A stretch of DNA of 64,000 nucleotides from Flagellimonas okinawensis (GCF_029194005.1 NZ_JARFVA010000002.1:248001-312000), one strand, 5' to 3'. Positions 8,703 through 18,308 are shown, counted from the first letter of the stretch. The notes: a model not told the origin generated them from the sequence alone. Numbers and translations: made by a program.

Positions 8703-8995
8703 TATGTTCAAGGCTTTAATTTTCATATATTTAAGTCGTTGTCCAACAACAAATAAAATGTACGGCGATTCTGATTTGACTTTCCCAAAGTCCGTGCGAT
8801 TCGATTTGACTTTTACATAATTGGCAACTGGCCTTGGCCAGGTTGTTCGAGTTTTTGGTCCCGCACCGCGGGACAAAGGAGAAGCAAGAGGGTAACAGGC
8901 TAGCGCCATGTTACACGTTTGCGGTTTTTGTCAAAGCATTGATATATAGATTATTACATAAATTTTTAAAATGATTTTTGGGGAGATGGTCCGCA
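8703..8995. other. Non-coding leader of the mobilisation operon, candidate oriT region
   Basis: No gene is visible here. The stretch contains an imperfect direct repeat (CGATTCTGATTTGACTTT near 8764 and CGATTCGATTTGACTTT near 8797), a near-palindrome around TGGCCTTGGCCA near 8830 and a 7-bp hairpin GTCCCGC/GCGGGAC near 8861. A cluster of inverted and direct repeats just before the relaxase accessory gene is where oriT usually lies. This is inference from position and structure only. Confidence 0.4.
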
Positions 8996-9052
8996 TTTTT
9001 CACGGAAAAACGCCGCCAGCCCCCTAAAACCGGCAAATTTTTCACGGAAAAA
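8996..9052 (+). promoter_or_regulatory. Two 15-bp direct repeats (iterons) upstream of bfmA
   Basis: TTTTTCACGGAAAAA occurs at 8996-9010 and again at 9038-9052, where its last base is the A of the bfmA start codon. Each copy is itself a dyad (TTTTTC/GAAAAA). The 42-base period (four helical turns) suggests cooperative binding by one protein, either for autoregulation of bfmA or as relaxosome sites. Confidence 0.65.
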
Positions 9053-9474
9053 TGGATAGAGGATACGAAAAGGAACGGTTTGAGAGCCTGAGCATCAAAA
9101 CATCGATCGCCCAAAAATTCAAAAAATTCAGTAAGCGGATGGGAGCTTCCCAATCCATGACCTTGTTATTGATGTTGGATTTTTTTGAGGCCAATGGGAT
9201 TTCCCCAAAAGAATCCCTGGGTCCCCATATCCATACCTTGGAGAGCTTGATCAAAAAACGGATCAATGCCGTGATGGCAGTGATCAAGGACATCGAAAAG
9301 AACCAGACCAAACCCACCGCGGCCATGATGCATGCCCTCTTTGAAGGAGAGGACCCATCCGAAAAGAAACCCCTATTGACGGAACGGAAGCAAACGGCCA
9401 AGACCCTCGAATCCGAATTGGAAAACTGGATAAGCAAGAAGGAAGCCCAAAAAAACCAGGAATTTAAAAAATGA
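9052..9474 (+). CDS. bfmA: BfmA/BtgA family mobilisation protein
   Basis: A 140-residue relaxosome accessory protein. The N-terminal part (ESLSIKTSIAQKFKKFSKRMGASQSMTLLLMLDFFEANG) has a ribbon-helix-helix-like layout, and the C-terminal half is charged and helical. The family accompanies MobB-type relaxases in Bacteroidota mobilisable elements and is thought to bind oriT. The gene starts inside the second of two 15-bp repeats and ends 6 bases before the relaxase gene, so both are translated from one message. The start codon is fixed by the repeat position and family length. Confidence 0.85.
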   Translation: MDRGYEKERFESLSIKTSIAQKFKKFSKRMGASQSMTLLLMLDFFEANGISPKESLGPHIHTLESLIKKRINAVMAVIKDIEKNQTKPTAAMMHALFEGEDPSEKKPLLTERKQTAKTLESELENWISKKEAQKNQEFKK

Positions 9475-9480
9475 ACCGCT

Positions 9481-10509
9481 ATGTATATCACCATTACGCC
9501 ACAACAGACTCAAGGGAATTTCAGCCAAAGTGCGGCCGATTATGTGGCCTATCTCGAAAAGGAAAACGAGTCACTTTCCCCTCCTGAACAGGAACACTTT
9601 TTCAATCAATACGGGGATAAGGTCACCGCGGAACAAGTCATTGCAGAAATCGATGGCAATACGAAAAAACTCAGCAAGCACGAGCCCAAGTTCTATGCCA
9701 TCACCGTCAGTCCAAGCAAGGCGGAGCTGAGGCAGTTGAAGGACCATTCCAAGGACCTGAAAGCTTATACCCGGGAATTGATGAAGGCCTATGCCCAATC
9801 TTTCCATCGGGAAATCCATGGACGACCACCGAATATCGATGATATAAAATATTTTGCCAAAGTGGAACACCAGCGCTACTTCAAGGGAACGGATCGAGAA
9901 GTCAGGGAGAACCAGCCCATGGCCTCAAAGATTCTGGAGCTCCAACATCAAAAACGCAGGATACAACGAGGGGAGGAGGCAGGTAACTTAAATCTTATCA
10001 AAGAAAGGATCGCCCAATTGGAAAAATCCGCTCCCCACAAATTGGAGGGAAAGCGCATAGTCCAGGGGATGGCCAAACCGGGCCATCAGACCCATGTGCA
10101 CCTTGTTGTCAGTCGTAGGGATGCCAGTAACTCCGTTAGCCTTTCCCCAGGGAGCAAGTACAGGGCGTCGGAAGTCATGCTCCATGGAAAGCTGGTCAAA
10201 CGGGGCTTTGACCGGGACCAGTTTTATACCCAAGCCGAAAAGGTGTTCGATGCAAACTTTGGCTACCAACGGAATTTTGTGGAACAGTATCATTCCCGGA
10301 AACTGATGGTCCAGAACCCAAAACTGTACTATAGTACGATCCTGGGCCTGCCCGCCAATGAAAAGGCGCTGGCCCTAAAGCTGCTGGGCAAATCAGGGGT
10401 CCACCTCCCACAGATCCCTACCAATAAAGTACAACTGGCCCTAAGGACCATCAAGGCCCTGAAACGTGGCGTGGAGGTGGCCATCAAATCAGGGTCTATC
10501 GGTATCTAA
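9481..10509 (+). CDS. mobB: MobB-type relaxase (DUF5712-like)
   Basis: 342 residues. The protein opens with MYITITPQQT and carries a HUH-type metal-binding motif in the segment GHQTHVHLVVSRRDAS (about residues 199-214). Several tyrosines near the N-terminus (for example Y26, Y29) and centre are candidate nicking residues. The layout matches the BfmB/MobB relaxases of Bacteroidota, which nick oriT and pilot the single strand to the coupling protein. The downstream coupling-protein gene starts 10 bases after the stop, so bfmA, mobB and the coupling gene form one operon. Confidence 0.85.
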   Translation: MYITITPQQTQGNFSQSAADYVAYLEKENESLSPPEQEHFFNQYGDKVTAEQVIAEIDGNTKKLSKHEPKFYAITVSPSKAELRQLKDHSKDLKAYTRELMKAYAQSFHREIHGRPPNIDDIKYFAKVEHQRYFKGTDREVRENQPMASKILELQHQKRRIQRGEEAGNLNLIKERIAQLEKSAPHKLEGKRIVQGMAKPGHQTHVHLVVSRRDASNSVSLSPGSKYRASEVMLHGKLVKRGFDRDQFYTQAEKVFDANFGYQRNFVEQYHSRKLMVQNPKLYYSTILGLPANEKALALKLLGKSGVHLPQIPTNKVQLALRTIKALKRGVEVAIKSGSIGI

Positions 10510-10519
10510 AAAATCACAT

Positions 10520-12094
10520 ATGGAAGGAGAATGGAACGCACTTATTACGCTGACAATTTTAGGGGGGCTGGTATCGCTGGCACTTTACCGGTGGATACGG
10601 TTTGCCTTGGGAATCGGTTTGCTGTTCATGATATGCTTGGCCATGGGACTACATGTTTTTGCGGGGTTTCCTGGACCGCAGTTGGTTTTGGGGCTTGTAT
10701 GTCCCCTGCTATTGGTGAATGTGGTGGGCTATGTCTTTGTGGCCAGGGATACCCTTCCCGTCAAACCCACTCCTTTTGTGATCAATATCCCATTGCAAAA
10801 GGGAATACTCGTACTGCAGAACATCCGTAGGGGCATCTCCATCATAGGGGCTGCAGGCAGTGGCAAGACGGAAAGTGTGGTCGCACCCCTCTTGGACCAC
10901 TTTGTCCAAAACGGGTTTTCCGGGGTCATACATGATTACAAGGATTTTGAGCTTACCGAAATCGCCCACCCCTTGATCGATGCGGACAAAGTAGACTTTT
11001 ACTGTGTCGGTTTTGATCCCATCCATTATCGGGTCAATCCCATCGCTCCCCGGTACATGGATTCGGAGGAAAGTGTCAACGAGCTTTCCCGGGTATTGGT
11101 GGAAAACCTTTTGGAGCAGAAGGAATCCGGTGCGACGGGGAGCAACAGGTTTTTTACCGATGCTGTGGAGGGATTGCTGGGCGGCATGATCTGGAAACTG
11201 AAATCGGACTATCCAGATTATTGCACCCTGCCCCATTTGATGGCCCTTTACCAATACCTGGATATGGAAAGCCTGGAGGCTTTTTTGAAGGGCAATCATA
11301 CGGCCAAGGCCATGGCCGATGCCTTTGTCAATGGCATCAAGTCGGAACGCCAGACCGCCGGGGTGCGCAGTACGCTCTCCAATGCCCTGAAGAAAATCTC
11401 GACCCAACGGAATTTTTATGTGCTTTCCGCAGATGAAGTACCCCTTGATATCAAGGAGCACAAACGTCCCGTTATCGTATCCGTGGTCAACAATCCCAAA
11501 TATGAAACGGCCTATAGTCCTGTCATCGCAACCATCATCCATACCTTGACCAAGCAGATGGCCGTACGAAATGCCAGGCCTTCCTTTCTCATGATGGAGG
11601 AGGCCTCTACCTTACGGCTATTGAACATGCATCGCATCCCGGCCACGTTGCGGAGTTATGATATCGCCACGGTATATGTGATGCAGGACAAGGTGCAGAA
11701 CGATATACTTTATGGGGACAAGGCCAGTAGAGCAATCCTGAGCAACCTGTCCTACCAGTTTTTTGGAAAAGTGAACGACCCCGAGACGGCCAAGTACTAT
11801 GAACGCTTTTTTGAACTCGTGAAGAAACCCACCACCAGTATCAATCGTAGCTATACCATCAACTTTGATACCCGTGTGACCACTGGGGAACGGGAGGTGA
11901 GCAAAATACGGGCGGATGTGTTCTTTCGGTTGCAACAGGGGGAATTCATCGCCTTTGCGGATGGGAAGGAAAAAAGGGTGCGGTTCAAAAGGCCCCAACT
12001 CCAAAAGGGGTTGCCGGAACACCCCAAGAACATTGATCTGGAAGGGAACTTTTATCGCATCCATGCAGAGATCAGAGACCTGTTCGGGAAATGA
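10520..12094 (+). CDS. Type IV coupling protein (VirD4/TraG-like)
   Basis: 524 residues starting at the ATG at 10520 (MEGEWNALITL). Three hydrophobic stretches at the N-terminus anchor the protein in the inner membrane. Walker A is GAAGSGKTES, Walker B lies in PSFLMMEEAS, and the tail holds the conserved RADVFFRLQQGEFIAF segment. It moves the relaxase-DNA complex into the transfer channel encoded by the tra operon. Its TGA stop directly abuts the TCA (reverse TGA) of traN on the other strand, so the two operons converge with no spacer. Confidence 0.92.
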   Translation: MEGEWNALITLTILGGLVSLALYRWIRFALGIGLLFMICLAMGLHVFAGFPGPQLVLGLVCPLLLVNVVGYVFVARDTLPVKPTPFVINIPLQKGILVLQNIRRGISIIGAAGSGKTESVVAPLLDHFVQNGFSGVIHDYKDFELTEIAHPLIDADKVDFYCVGFDPIHYRVNPIAPRYMDSEESVNELSRVLVENLLEQKESGATGSNRFFTDAVEGLLGGMIWKLKSDYPDYCTLPHLMALYQYLDMESLEAFLKGNHTAKAMADAFVNGIKSERQTAGVRSTLSNALKKISTQRNFYVLSADEVPLDIKEHKRPVIVSVVNNPKYETAYSPVIATIIHTLTKQMAVRNARPSFLMMEEASTLRLLNMHRIPATLRSYDIATVYVMQDKVQNDILYGDKASRAILSNLSYQFFGKVNDPETAKYYERFFELVKKPTTSINRSYTINFDTRVTTGEREVSKIRADVFFRLQQGEFIAFADGKEKRVRFKRPQLQKGLPEHPKNIDLEGNFYRIHAEIRDLFGK

Positions 12095-12901
12095 TCAGCG
12101 CAACTTGAGGATAAGATTTCGGCTACCTTGGGCCTCCAATACCTTTACTTGTAGGCGTTGCCCTGTATTCATGGTAAACTTGGGATAGACCACCACAAAA
12201 CGAACTGAACTACTTGGACCGATTTGTTTGGGCATTTTGAATTCGAATAGGGGCGTGATGGGCAGTTCCTGATAGGAGGCCTTGCGTTTAGGGGTACCCA
12301 ATACCTTTGACAATTGGAACTGTCCAAGTGCATAGGGAATAGTGGAACGATTCTTCAGTTCATAGACCATATAGACGTGATCATCATGGTATACGCGTTG
12401 CATCAGTTTGATCCGGATGCCTTTTCGTTGTTTGTTGTGGTGGGGCGATGATTTCTTGTGCAGCAATTGGGTACATAAAAGTGTAAAGTGTTGTTCTTTG
12501 ACAGAAGCGGTTTTCTGTATGGAATCTTGTGCTGAAGCCCTATTGATCGAATGTTGAAAAGGGTTTTTCAAGCCTTGGTCCGGATTTATGAAATAATGCA
12601 ATTGGGGGAGGTGTTCCCTATAGGCGAGGATAAAGGAATAGAGGTTCCCTGTGGTGGTGCGGACCAACAGATTGCTTGTCTGTTTTTTTTCCGCCTGCAG
12701 CAATCCCAAGTTTTCCGCTTGCTCCCTATTGAAATTGAAGGCAAAGTTAGGGGAACCGGTCATAGCTGTTTGGATAGGGTCCGTAAAGGATAGGGATACC
12801 ACTTGGCGGTCATTGACATAGATGGTATCCAAGGTCTGGCATGGGGCATGGATAGAGAAAAAGAGACATAGGATGATGGGGAAAAACGTATAAAATTTCA
12901 T
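12095..12901 (-). CDS. traN: Conjugative transposon protein TraN (DUF4138)
   Basis: 268 residues with a signal peptide (MKFYTFFPIILCLFFSIHAPCQ). DUF4138 features follow: LDTIYVNDRQVVSLSF near the N-terminus and a beta-rich C-terminal half ending in RFVVVYPKF and LQVKVLE. TraN is an envelope component of the CTnDOT-type type IV secretion channel, probably the VirB9 counterpart. It is the last gene of the tra operon; traO, traP and traQ of the classical order are not found next to it. The coupling-protein gene ends head-on at its stop codon. Confidence 0.88.
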   Translation of the reverse strand: MKFYTFFPIILCLFFSIHAPCQTLDTIYVNDRQVVSLSFTDPIQTAMTGSPNFAFNFNREQAENLGLLQAEKKQTSNLLVRTTTGNLYSFILAYREHLPQLHYFINPDQGLKNPFQHSINRASAQDSIQKTASVKEQHFTLLCTQLLHKKSSPHHNKQRKGIRIKLMQRVYHDDHVYMVYELKNRSTIPYALGQFQLSKVLGTPKRKASYQELPITPLFEFKMPKQIGPSSSVRFVVVYPKFTMNTGQRLQVKVLEAQGSRNLILKLR

Positions 12902-12919
12902 GGTGTTGCGATTTACTTG

Positions 12920-13837
12920 TTACTGTTTTGGTTTTAAAAGCAAGCGATGGCCATCCAGGATGGTCACTTTCTGCTTGCGCTGGCTACGTTGGAAAACGCT
13001 CTTTAGGCCCCTGACTTGGGGCAGCCCGGCAATATTGATATCCTGTACCATATCGTCCACCACTTCTTGGGTAGCTTCTTCCCGAAGGGAGTTTTCCAGA
13101 TAGAGGCCAGCAAGACCGTCCTGTAGGTCAAAGGCTTCCCATTGCACAGGAACATGGTCAATTTGGCTGATGGCCAATAAGGTCCTATTGGATCGGAAAC
13201 GCACGGTGCCGAACAAAACCGTGTACTTGGGGAAATGATGGCCATTGATCGTTGTAGGTTCCACCAATCGTAACCGGATGCGGCTATTTTTCCGCAGGAT
13301 TTGTTTGCCGTCCACTTCGACCAGAATGCTACTATGGATTTCACCTTTCAGAGCTTTAGGTTGGGAGGCAAAGAACAATTGGTGTTCCAGGGCCAGTTCT
13401 TCAGCGCTTATGGAGCTGTCCGGTAGCGGTTCTTTAGTTTGGGTCGGTTGAGGTTCCTGTTCCCCTGTTGGCGTTGTATCCAAAGGTTGCATGGGTTTCC
13501 GATGTGGGTTCAAATTGCCTGAGCTGTATACGCTATCAATGATACGCTGTTTCTCGTATTCCATATAATCGGGATTGAAATATCCCTTGTCATCGACCAT
13601 ATGGTCGGGGTAGATTTGGGGAGCGGTGGTCTCGCGCTCCTCTTTGAGGGCATCCAGAGCCTCCATCTTGGATTGGTAGGTCTTTTGGTTTTCCTCCAGA
13701 TCGGGCATCGGAATGCGGTCCGGTTTCAGTTCCGATTTTTTGTCCTTTCCAAAGGTGAAAACGGAGTAGGCCACAATAAAGAGCACCACGCCCACTAGGA
13801 CCAACACAAATACGATTTTATTCTGCTGCTTTTTCAT
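12920..13837 (-). CDS. traM: Conjugative transposon protein TraM
   Basis: 305 residues with one N-terminal membrane segment (IVFVLVLVGVVLFIVAYSVF), a charged, proline-containing linker, and a C-terminal beta domain (ALKGEIHSSILVEVDGKQIL, IRLRLVEPTTINGHHFPKYTVLFG). The last third has the VirB10/TrbI-like look of an outer-core scaffold protein. It overlaps traK by 20 bases. The short traL gene normally placed between traK and traM is absent, with no space for it. Confidence 0.9.
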   Translation of the reverse strand: MKKQQNKIVFVLVLVGVVLFIVAYSVFTFGKDKKSELKPDRIPMPDLEENQKTYQSKMEALDALKEERETTAPQIYPDHMVDDKGYFNPDYMEYEKQRIIDSVYSSGNLNPHRKPMQPLDTTPTGEQEPQPTQTKEPLPDSSISAEELALEHQLFFASQPKALKGEIHSSILVEVDGKQILRKNSRIRLRLVEPTTINGHHFPKYTVLFGTVRFRSNRTLLAISQIDHVPVQWEAFDLQDGLAGLYLENSLREEATQEVVDDMVQDINIAGLPQVRGLKSVFQRSQRKQKVTILDGHRLLLKPKQ

Positions 13838-14444
13838 TAGCTTCTATTTTACGGAGGGAGTTTTCAAAAAAATCAGTGATCAACAACCCGTGGGGGTTGT
13901 GGGGAAAATTACGGGCCACGGGGATGAGCTTGCCCGTGGTGACCAATTCGTAGGTATCCGTAACAGCACCTCGATTGATACGGATGACCGTCTGGGTCTG
14001 AAAGGCATAGGGTCCCTTGGTCATATCAATTTTGGAATCGATACGTTCCACCTGTTGGACTAGGGAATATTGCAACAAGCGGTTATAGAAGCCATCGGCT
14101 TTCTTCTGGCGGTACAAGGCATCTACGGAGGCATTGCCCAACCAGAGGGCCTTTTCCATGTTTTTCTCATAGCTGTTGGCTTCCACGCCATAGAACCATG
14201 TGTGGAATTGTTCCAGATGGGCCAGTGCCTCGACTTCCAAGTTTTCCCGTTGGGCAGTCAGTTGTAGGGGGATGACCGCTCCGTCGGAACTGACCACAAA
14301 GGCTTTGTCCAAGCTTTCTTTGTGGATTTTGACCACCAGAAAGACCGAGATGATACAGACCAAGCCCGTCATGATGATTAAGGCCAAAACCACAAATCGG
14401 TTCAGCCGTAAAACCTGTTGGATATTTTTAAAAGGTGTTTTCAT
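13818..14444 (-). CDS. traK: Conjugative transposon protein TraK (VirB8-like)
   Basis: 208 residues: a cytoplasmic start (MKTPFKNIQQVLRLNRF), one membrane helix (VVLALIIMTGLVCIISVFLVV) and a periplasmic VirB8-like domain with LEQFHTWFYGVE and the closing NPHGLLITDFFENSLRK. It is a bitopic inner-membrane assembly factor of the channel. It follows traJ by 12 bases and overlaps traM by 20. Confidence 0.9.
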   Translation of the reverse strand: MKTPFKNIQQVLRLNRFVVLALIIMTGLVCIISVFLVVKIHKESLDKAFVVSSDGAVIPLQLTAQRENLEVEALAHLEQFHTWFYGVEANSYEKNMEKALWLGNASVDALYRQKKADGFYNRLLQYSLVQQVERIDSKIDMTKGPYAFQTQTVIRINRGAVTDTYELVTTGKLIPVARNFPHNPHGLLITDFFENSLRKIEANEKAAE

Positions 14445-14456
14445 TTTTAGAAGTGT

Positions 14457-15296
14457 TTATCCGGTGAACAAGCGTAGCGTAAAACTCGTGGCCTTCCGGT
14501 ACAGTTTGAATTTGAGCAAAACGATAAATCCGATGGAGCCCAACTGGATGACAGGGGCAAAGAACTCATTGCCCCAATCGGTCCCGAACAGGTTGCCCCA
14601 AAAGTTGGTGTTGATCTCGGTATAAAGATTGTTCACAAAGACATTGACCAAGAAAAAGGCAGGTACCAACATATAGACCCCGGCATAGAACTTGAAATAG
14701 GTGTAGGCCAAATGGCGGAACTTTTCAAAAACCGATAGACTGATGACAAGTGGGAAAAAGGCCTGCATGATTCCTAATAAGAAATACCGCTCGACCAAGA
14801 AGATGGGATAGATAAAAATATCCAACAGCCACAGGATAACACCTATGATAAAGGCCAATAGTTTTAGTCCATACAAGGGAGTAACAAGTGCCTCATAGAG
14901 GATGGCCATGGCCTTCTTGGCGGCTTCCAAGGCACCCACATCCCGTTCCAGATCTACGTCCTGCAACTGTAACGGGAGGAGTGCCGGAGCCGTGTCCCGG
15001 TATTGGGATTCAATGACGACCAAAATGCCGTCAAAAACCCCCAGTACCTCTGTAGAAAAGATGACCAAGAGCACAATGGCGAAGTTTTTGGCCAGTTCCG
15101 TGGGGGTGAGGCCCCAGGTATGCCCATCGGTAGCTGCGATGCCCTCGTTGTATTTCTTCAGAATGTTGACCAAAAAGAACAGTACGGCCAAGGCCTTCAT
15201 CCCCACGATGGTATATTGTGAAAAATCACTGTCCTTTATCGTCTGAAAGACCGCATCCACATACTCCAATCCGATGCCCAAAAAGAACCCTGCCAT
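14457..15296 (-). CDS. traJ: Conjugative transposon protein TraJ (VirB6-like)
   Basis: 279 residues from the ATG at 15296; the open frame also offers a TTG one codon earlier. The ATG overlaps the traI stop (TGATG), which supports the choice. Five or more hydrophobic segments are visible, including YTIVGMKALAVLFFLVNIL, FAIVLLVIFSTEVLGVF, LLAFIIGVILWLLDIFIYPIFL and VYMLVPAFFLVNVF. It is the polytopic inner-membrane channel component of the CTnDOT-type system. Confidence 0.88.
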   Translation of the reverse strand: MAGFFLGIGLEYVDAVFQTIKDSDFSQYTIVGMKALAVLFFLVNILKKYNEGIAATDGHTWGLTPTELAKNFAIVLLVIFSTEVLGVFDGILVVIESQYRDTAPALLPLQLQDVDLERDVGALEAAKKAMAILYEALVTPLYGLKLLAFIIGVILWLLDIFIYPIFLVERYFLLGIMQAFFPLVISLSVFEKFRHLAYTYFKFYAGVYMLVPAFFLVNVFVNNLYTEINTNFWGNLFGTDWGNEFFAPVIQLGSIGFIVLLKFKLYRKATSFTLRLFTG

Positions 15297-15901
15297 CAAT
15301 ATTCGGTTTCACGGTTATTGATAATATCTTGCATCTTCCTGAAGGAAATGATCTCCCGATAGCGTCTGGTCTTGACCTCCAGTTCGGCCACCATTTCCTG
15401 GGACTGTACCTTTTTTTCCATCAAGATGTCCGTCCGCTCGGCATCGGTCATTTTCAAAAAGTCGCTGGAAAGGATCTGGTTGACAAAGTCCAGGTCGTCA
15501 ATGGCCGTATCCATGATCTGTTCAAATGAGCGCGATACTTGTTCCACTTCCCCAGCTTTGATATAGGGGGAATTCAAGATGTCCCTCAAGTCACTTTGCA
15601 CGGTTCGGAACAGAATCTCATTGTTCTTGGTCAGCTCCTGTAGGGCTTTCAGTTGCCTGATGGCATTGTTGACCTTTACGATGTTGTCCTTCTGTTCCTT
15701 TAAAAACTGAACGGTCTTCAAGAGTTCGGAGGTCTGTTTGGCGGACTCAAGCAAAGATTTGGTCAGACTTATAAAGTTGGTGTTGTCATACACCGGCATC
15801 CCCTGGCAGGCAGCGCCTGCTGGCAGTAATAGGGTAGTAGTTAGGGCCAATAGCAAGGTCAAGGCTTTTTTCCTGATGGGATGTTGCTTAATTGTTTTCA
15901 T
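15296..15901 (-). CDS. traI: Conjugative transposon protein TraI (DUF4141/VirB5-like)
   Basis: 201 residues from the ATG at 15901; the frame is open further upstream, but the upstream part runs in another frame through traG and lacks a signal peptide. The chosen start gives a clear signal peptide (RKKALTLLLALTTTLLLPAGAACQG). The mature part is almost wholly helical with coiled-coil character, as expected for a VirB5-like minor pilus protein. It overlaps traG by 14 bases and traJ by one. Confidence 0.83.
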   Translation of the reverse strand: MKTIKQHPIRKKALTLLLALTTTLLLPAGAACQGMPVYDNTNFISLTKSLLESAKQTSELLKTVQFLKEQKDNIVKVNNAIRQLKALQELTKNNEILFRTVQSDLRDILNSPYIKAGEVEQVSRSFEQIMDTAIDDLDFVNQILSSDFLKMTDAERTDILMEKKVQSQEMVAELEVKTRRYREIISFRKMQDIINNRETEY

Positions 15902-18308
15902 AGGATTTCTTTTTGAGGTGAATAAATGCTTTGATGGCCTGTTCCATATCCCCGGTCTTTTTAAACAGTTCCATGATCTGGTTGTTTTCAAGTCCATCGG
16001 TGAGGTAGGCGGCATAGACTTCCGGCGGCACTTCCAAACGGAAGATGTTGCTCTCCTTTCCGATCTTGATAAAGATCTCGGTGTACTTCCGTTCCCCGGT
16101 CAGCTTATTACGGATGGATTTGAGTTGGTTCAGGTCATGGCTGGACAGGTTGAGCCTTTGTTGCAAGGTTTCATAGCCCTTTTCGTTCCGCAGGCTGTAA
16201 ATGACCTGGGTGTTTTCAAGTATACTGGCCGAAGTGGAATTCTCGGGTAATTGGTTGATGGATTGTAGGATGATGCCAATCGCCCCGTTCTGCTTCCGGA
16301 TGGCCTGATAATAGAATTCCACGCTTTCCAAAACGTTGGGAAATTTCAACTGCTTGGCAAACTCATCAAAGAGGATGATGCCCCGCTCGGAACGGTTCCG
16401 CCAAATGGTCCGTTGTATGGCAGACTTGATGAGCTTGAGCATCACGGAGAGGATTTCCTTGTTGTCCCTGACTTCGTCGAGTTCAAAGATGATGAGCCGT
16501 TTGTCCTCGATGGTATAGGTCTGATCTGCCCCAGAATTGAACAGAAAGCTGTAGGGACCATCATCCACGTATTCGGAGAGGATATGTAAAAAGTCATAGG
16601 TACTGAAGTGGGCTTCTTTGATCTGTAGTTCTTGGATCAGGGTATCTTTCCGGTCGTCCACAAACTGGTAGAGAGAAGCCAAGGAATGATTCTGTCTGAC
16701 TTTTTTGTAATAAAGCAGCAACACCTTTTTAATGGCCACCTCTTGGGATTTGGAAGCATTGTTTTGGGCAAGGAGTTCCAAGAGAAAGACAGCAAGGTCT
16801 TCCAAACGTTCCGGGGACAGACCTGAATCATCAGAAGTATAAAAGGGATTGATACCCAGATTCTTGCCCTGCTCATAGCGCAGGATGATATGCTGTTCGG
16901 GATAGAGCTTGGCAAACTTGGCGTAGGAGCCGCCCAGATCGATAAGGACCAGCCGAACACCCTGCTCAAAGTATTGTCGCAAAATATTGTTGGCAAGAAA
17001 AGATTTGCCCTCCCCGGTCGGAGCAAAAATGGCAAAGTTCCGGGCCTTGATGCGTTTCTTTTGTTCGTCCCATACATCTTTCAGTATGGGGATGTTGTGC
17101 TGACGGTCATTGAAGAGGATGCCCGTGGCATCCGATTGATAGTTGGTATTGTTGATATAGAGGCAGAGGGCATGCTTCAAATCCGTCACATACAAATCTT
17201 CATTGGAGAAGTTGGTGGCATGACAGGGATGGGAATTCAAGAAATAATGTTTGCGTTCCTCCCCATTGGGATTGTAGGGCACGATGTCCAGTTCCTTGAA
17301 TCTCGCCTTGATCTTGGAGCTTATCCTTTTTAAGTGCTCCTCTTCAGAATGCCAAAAAATGATATTGAGATGGCCCCGGATGATTCGGCTGGAATCATCA
17401 GTATTGATTTGGTCAAGGATATGTTGGACCTTTTTGAGGACCACTTTGTTCATGGAACCGAAATTGGAACTTTTGCTGAGCTCCTCCACTTTTTTGTCCA
17501 AGAGCTTGCGCCATTTGTATTTGTCATCCAAGTAGAGGATATGATTCACCAAGTGGTTCTCATTAAGGTCAAGACCCAAGCCGTCAATAAAACCTTTGTG
17601 AAAGGTGAAATCGTCCGAAGTGAACTTTTCATTGGGTCTGCTGCTCTGGACAGGTCCTCCAAAACAAGTTTCGTTGTTGACCGCTATGGCATCAAAATAA
17701 TATTCACCGATTTCGATTTGTTTTTTATCCAACAATATATCGGTATCGAAACCTTGATTGAAGCCATTATAGTAGTTGTTCATATGGGTAATAATGTTGG
17801 GGGGCTTCATTGGAACCAATGACACGTGCTGGCTGTTATTGATAAAGGAAACGGCATCATTAACGGCAGTGATGAACTCCGCCACTTGTACATCCAATTT
17901 TCGATGGAAGCCTTTTTCCGTTTTCCGAAAGGGGTTGACATATTTGGAAGCGTTGAGAGTTTTATCCAAGGGCAGTATAAAGAATAGATAGCTTTGATGG
18001 CTCAAGTGCTCCCTTCCCTGAAAATAGTCATGGGTTGCCTTTTCCAAAAAAGTACAGTTAGGCAATTGTTCGGCATCATATCCCACTTTTTGGTAAATGT
18101 CCTGCTTATGGATGACCGTGCCTGTAGGTAAGGATTTGAAAGCTTGGAACCATAAACCGTGCAGTTCCTCAAAATCCTGCTCTGAAAGCGAATACACCTC
18201 TGGCAGTGCAAGCTCGTAACACAGGACCACATTGCCATTGTTGGCAAAGACCATATGGTTTTGGATATCCAGAATGGGATGATGGGAATTGATGTTGATC
18301 TTAGGCAT
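15888..18308 (-). CDS. traG: TraG family conjugation system ATPase (VirB4-like)
   Basis: 806 residues. Walker A lies in FAPTGEGKSFLANNIL (about residue 427), Walker B in RGIILFDEFAKQLKFP, and the conserved IGIILQSINQLPENS segment follows. The N-terminal half resembles the TraG domain of Bacteroidota conjugative transposons. It powers assembly of the pilus and substrate transfer at the inner membrane. The gene is intact and overlaps traF and traI by a few bases, indicating translational coupling. Confidence 0.93.
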   Translation of the reverse strand: MPKININSHHPILDIQNHMVFANNGNVVLCYELALPEVYSLSEQDFEELHGLWFQAFKSLPTGTVIHKQDIYQKVGYDAEQLPNCTFLEKATHDYFQGREHLSHQSYLFFILPLDKTLNASKYVNPFRKTEKGFHRKLDVQVAEFITAVNDAVSFINNSQHVSLVPMKPPNIITHMNNYYNGFNQGFDTDILLDKKQIEIGEYYFDAIAVNNETCFGGPVQSSRPNEKFTSDDFTFHKGFIDGLGLDLNENHLVNHILYLDDKYKWRKLLDKKVEELSKSSNFGSMNKVVLKKVQHILDQINTDDSSRIIRGHLNIIFWHSEEEHLKRISSKIKARFKELDIVPYNPNGEERKHYFLNSHPCHATNFSNEDLYVTDLKHALCLYINNTNYQSDATGILFNDRQHNIPILKDVWDEQKKRIKARNFAIFAPTGEGKSFLANNILRQYFEQGVRLVLIDLGGSYAKFAKLYPEQHIILRYEQGKNLGINPFYTSDDSGLSPERLEDLAVFLLELLAQNNASKSQEVAIKKVLLLYYKKVRQNHSLASLYQFVDDRKDTLIQELQIKEAHFSTYDFLHILSEYVDDGPYSFLFNSGADQTYTIEDKRLIIFELDEVRDNKEILSVMLKLIKSAIQRTIWRNRSERGIILFDEFAKQLKFPNVLESVEFYYQAIRKQNGAIGIILQSINQLPENSTSASILENTQVIYSLRNEKGYETLQQRLNLSSHDLNQLKSIRNKLTGERKYTEIFIKIGKESNIFRLEVPPEVYAAYLTDGLENNQIMELFKKTGDMEQAIKAFIHLKKKSYENN

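Noticed and set aside
10709..11542. 277-codon minus-strand frame inside the coupling-protein gene
   Set aside because: It is the antisense shadow of a well-supported coupling protein with intact ATPase motifs and has no domain of its own.
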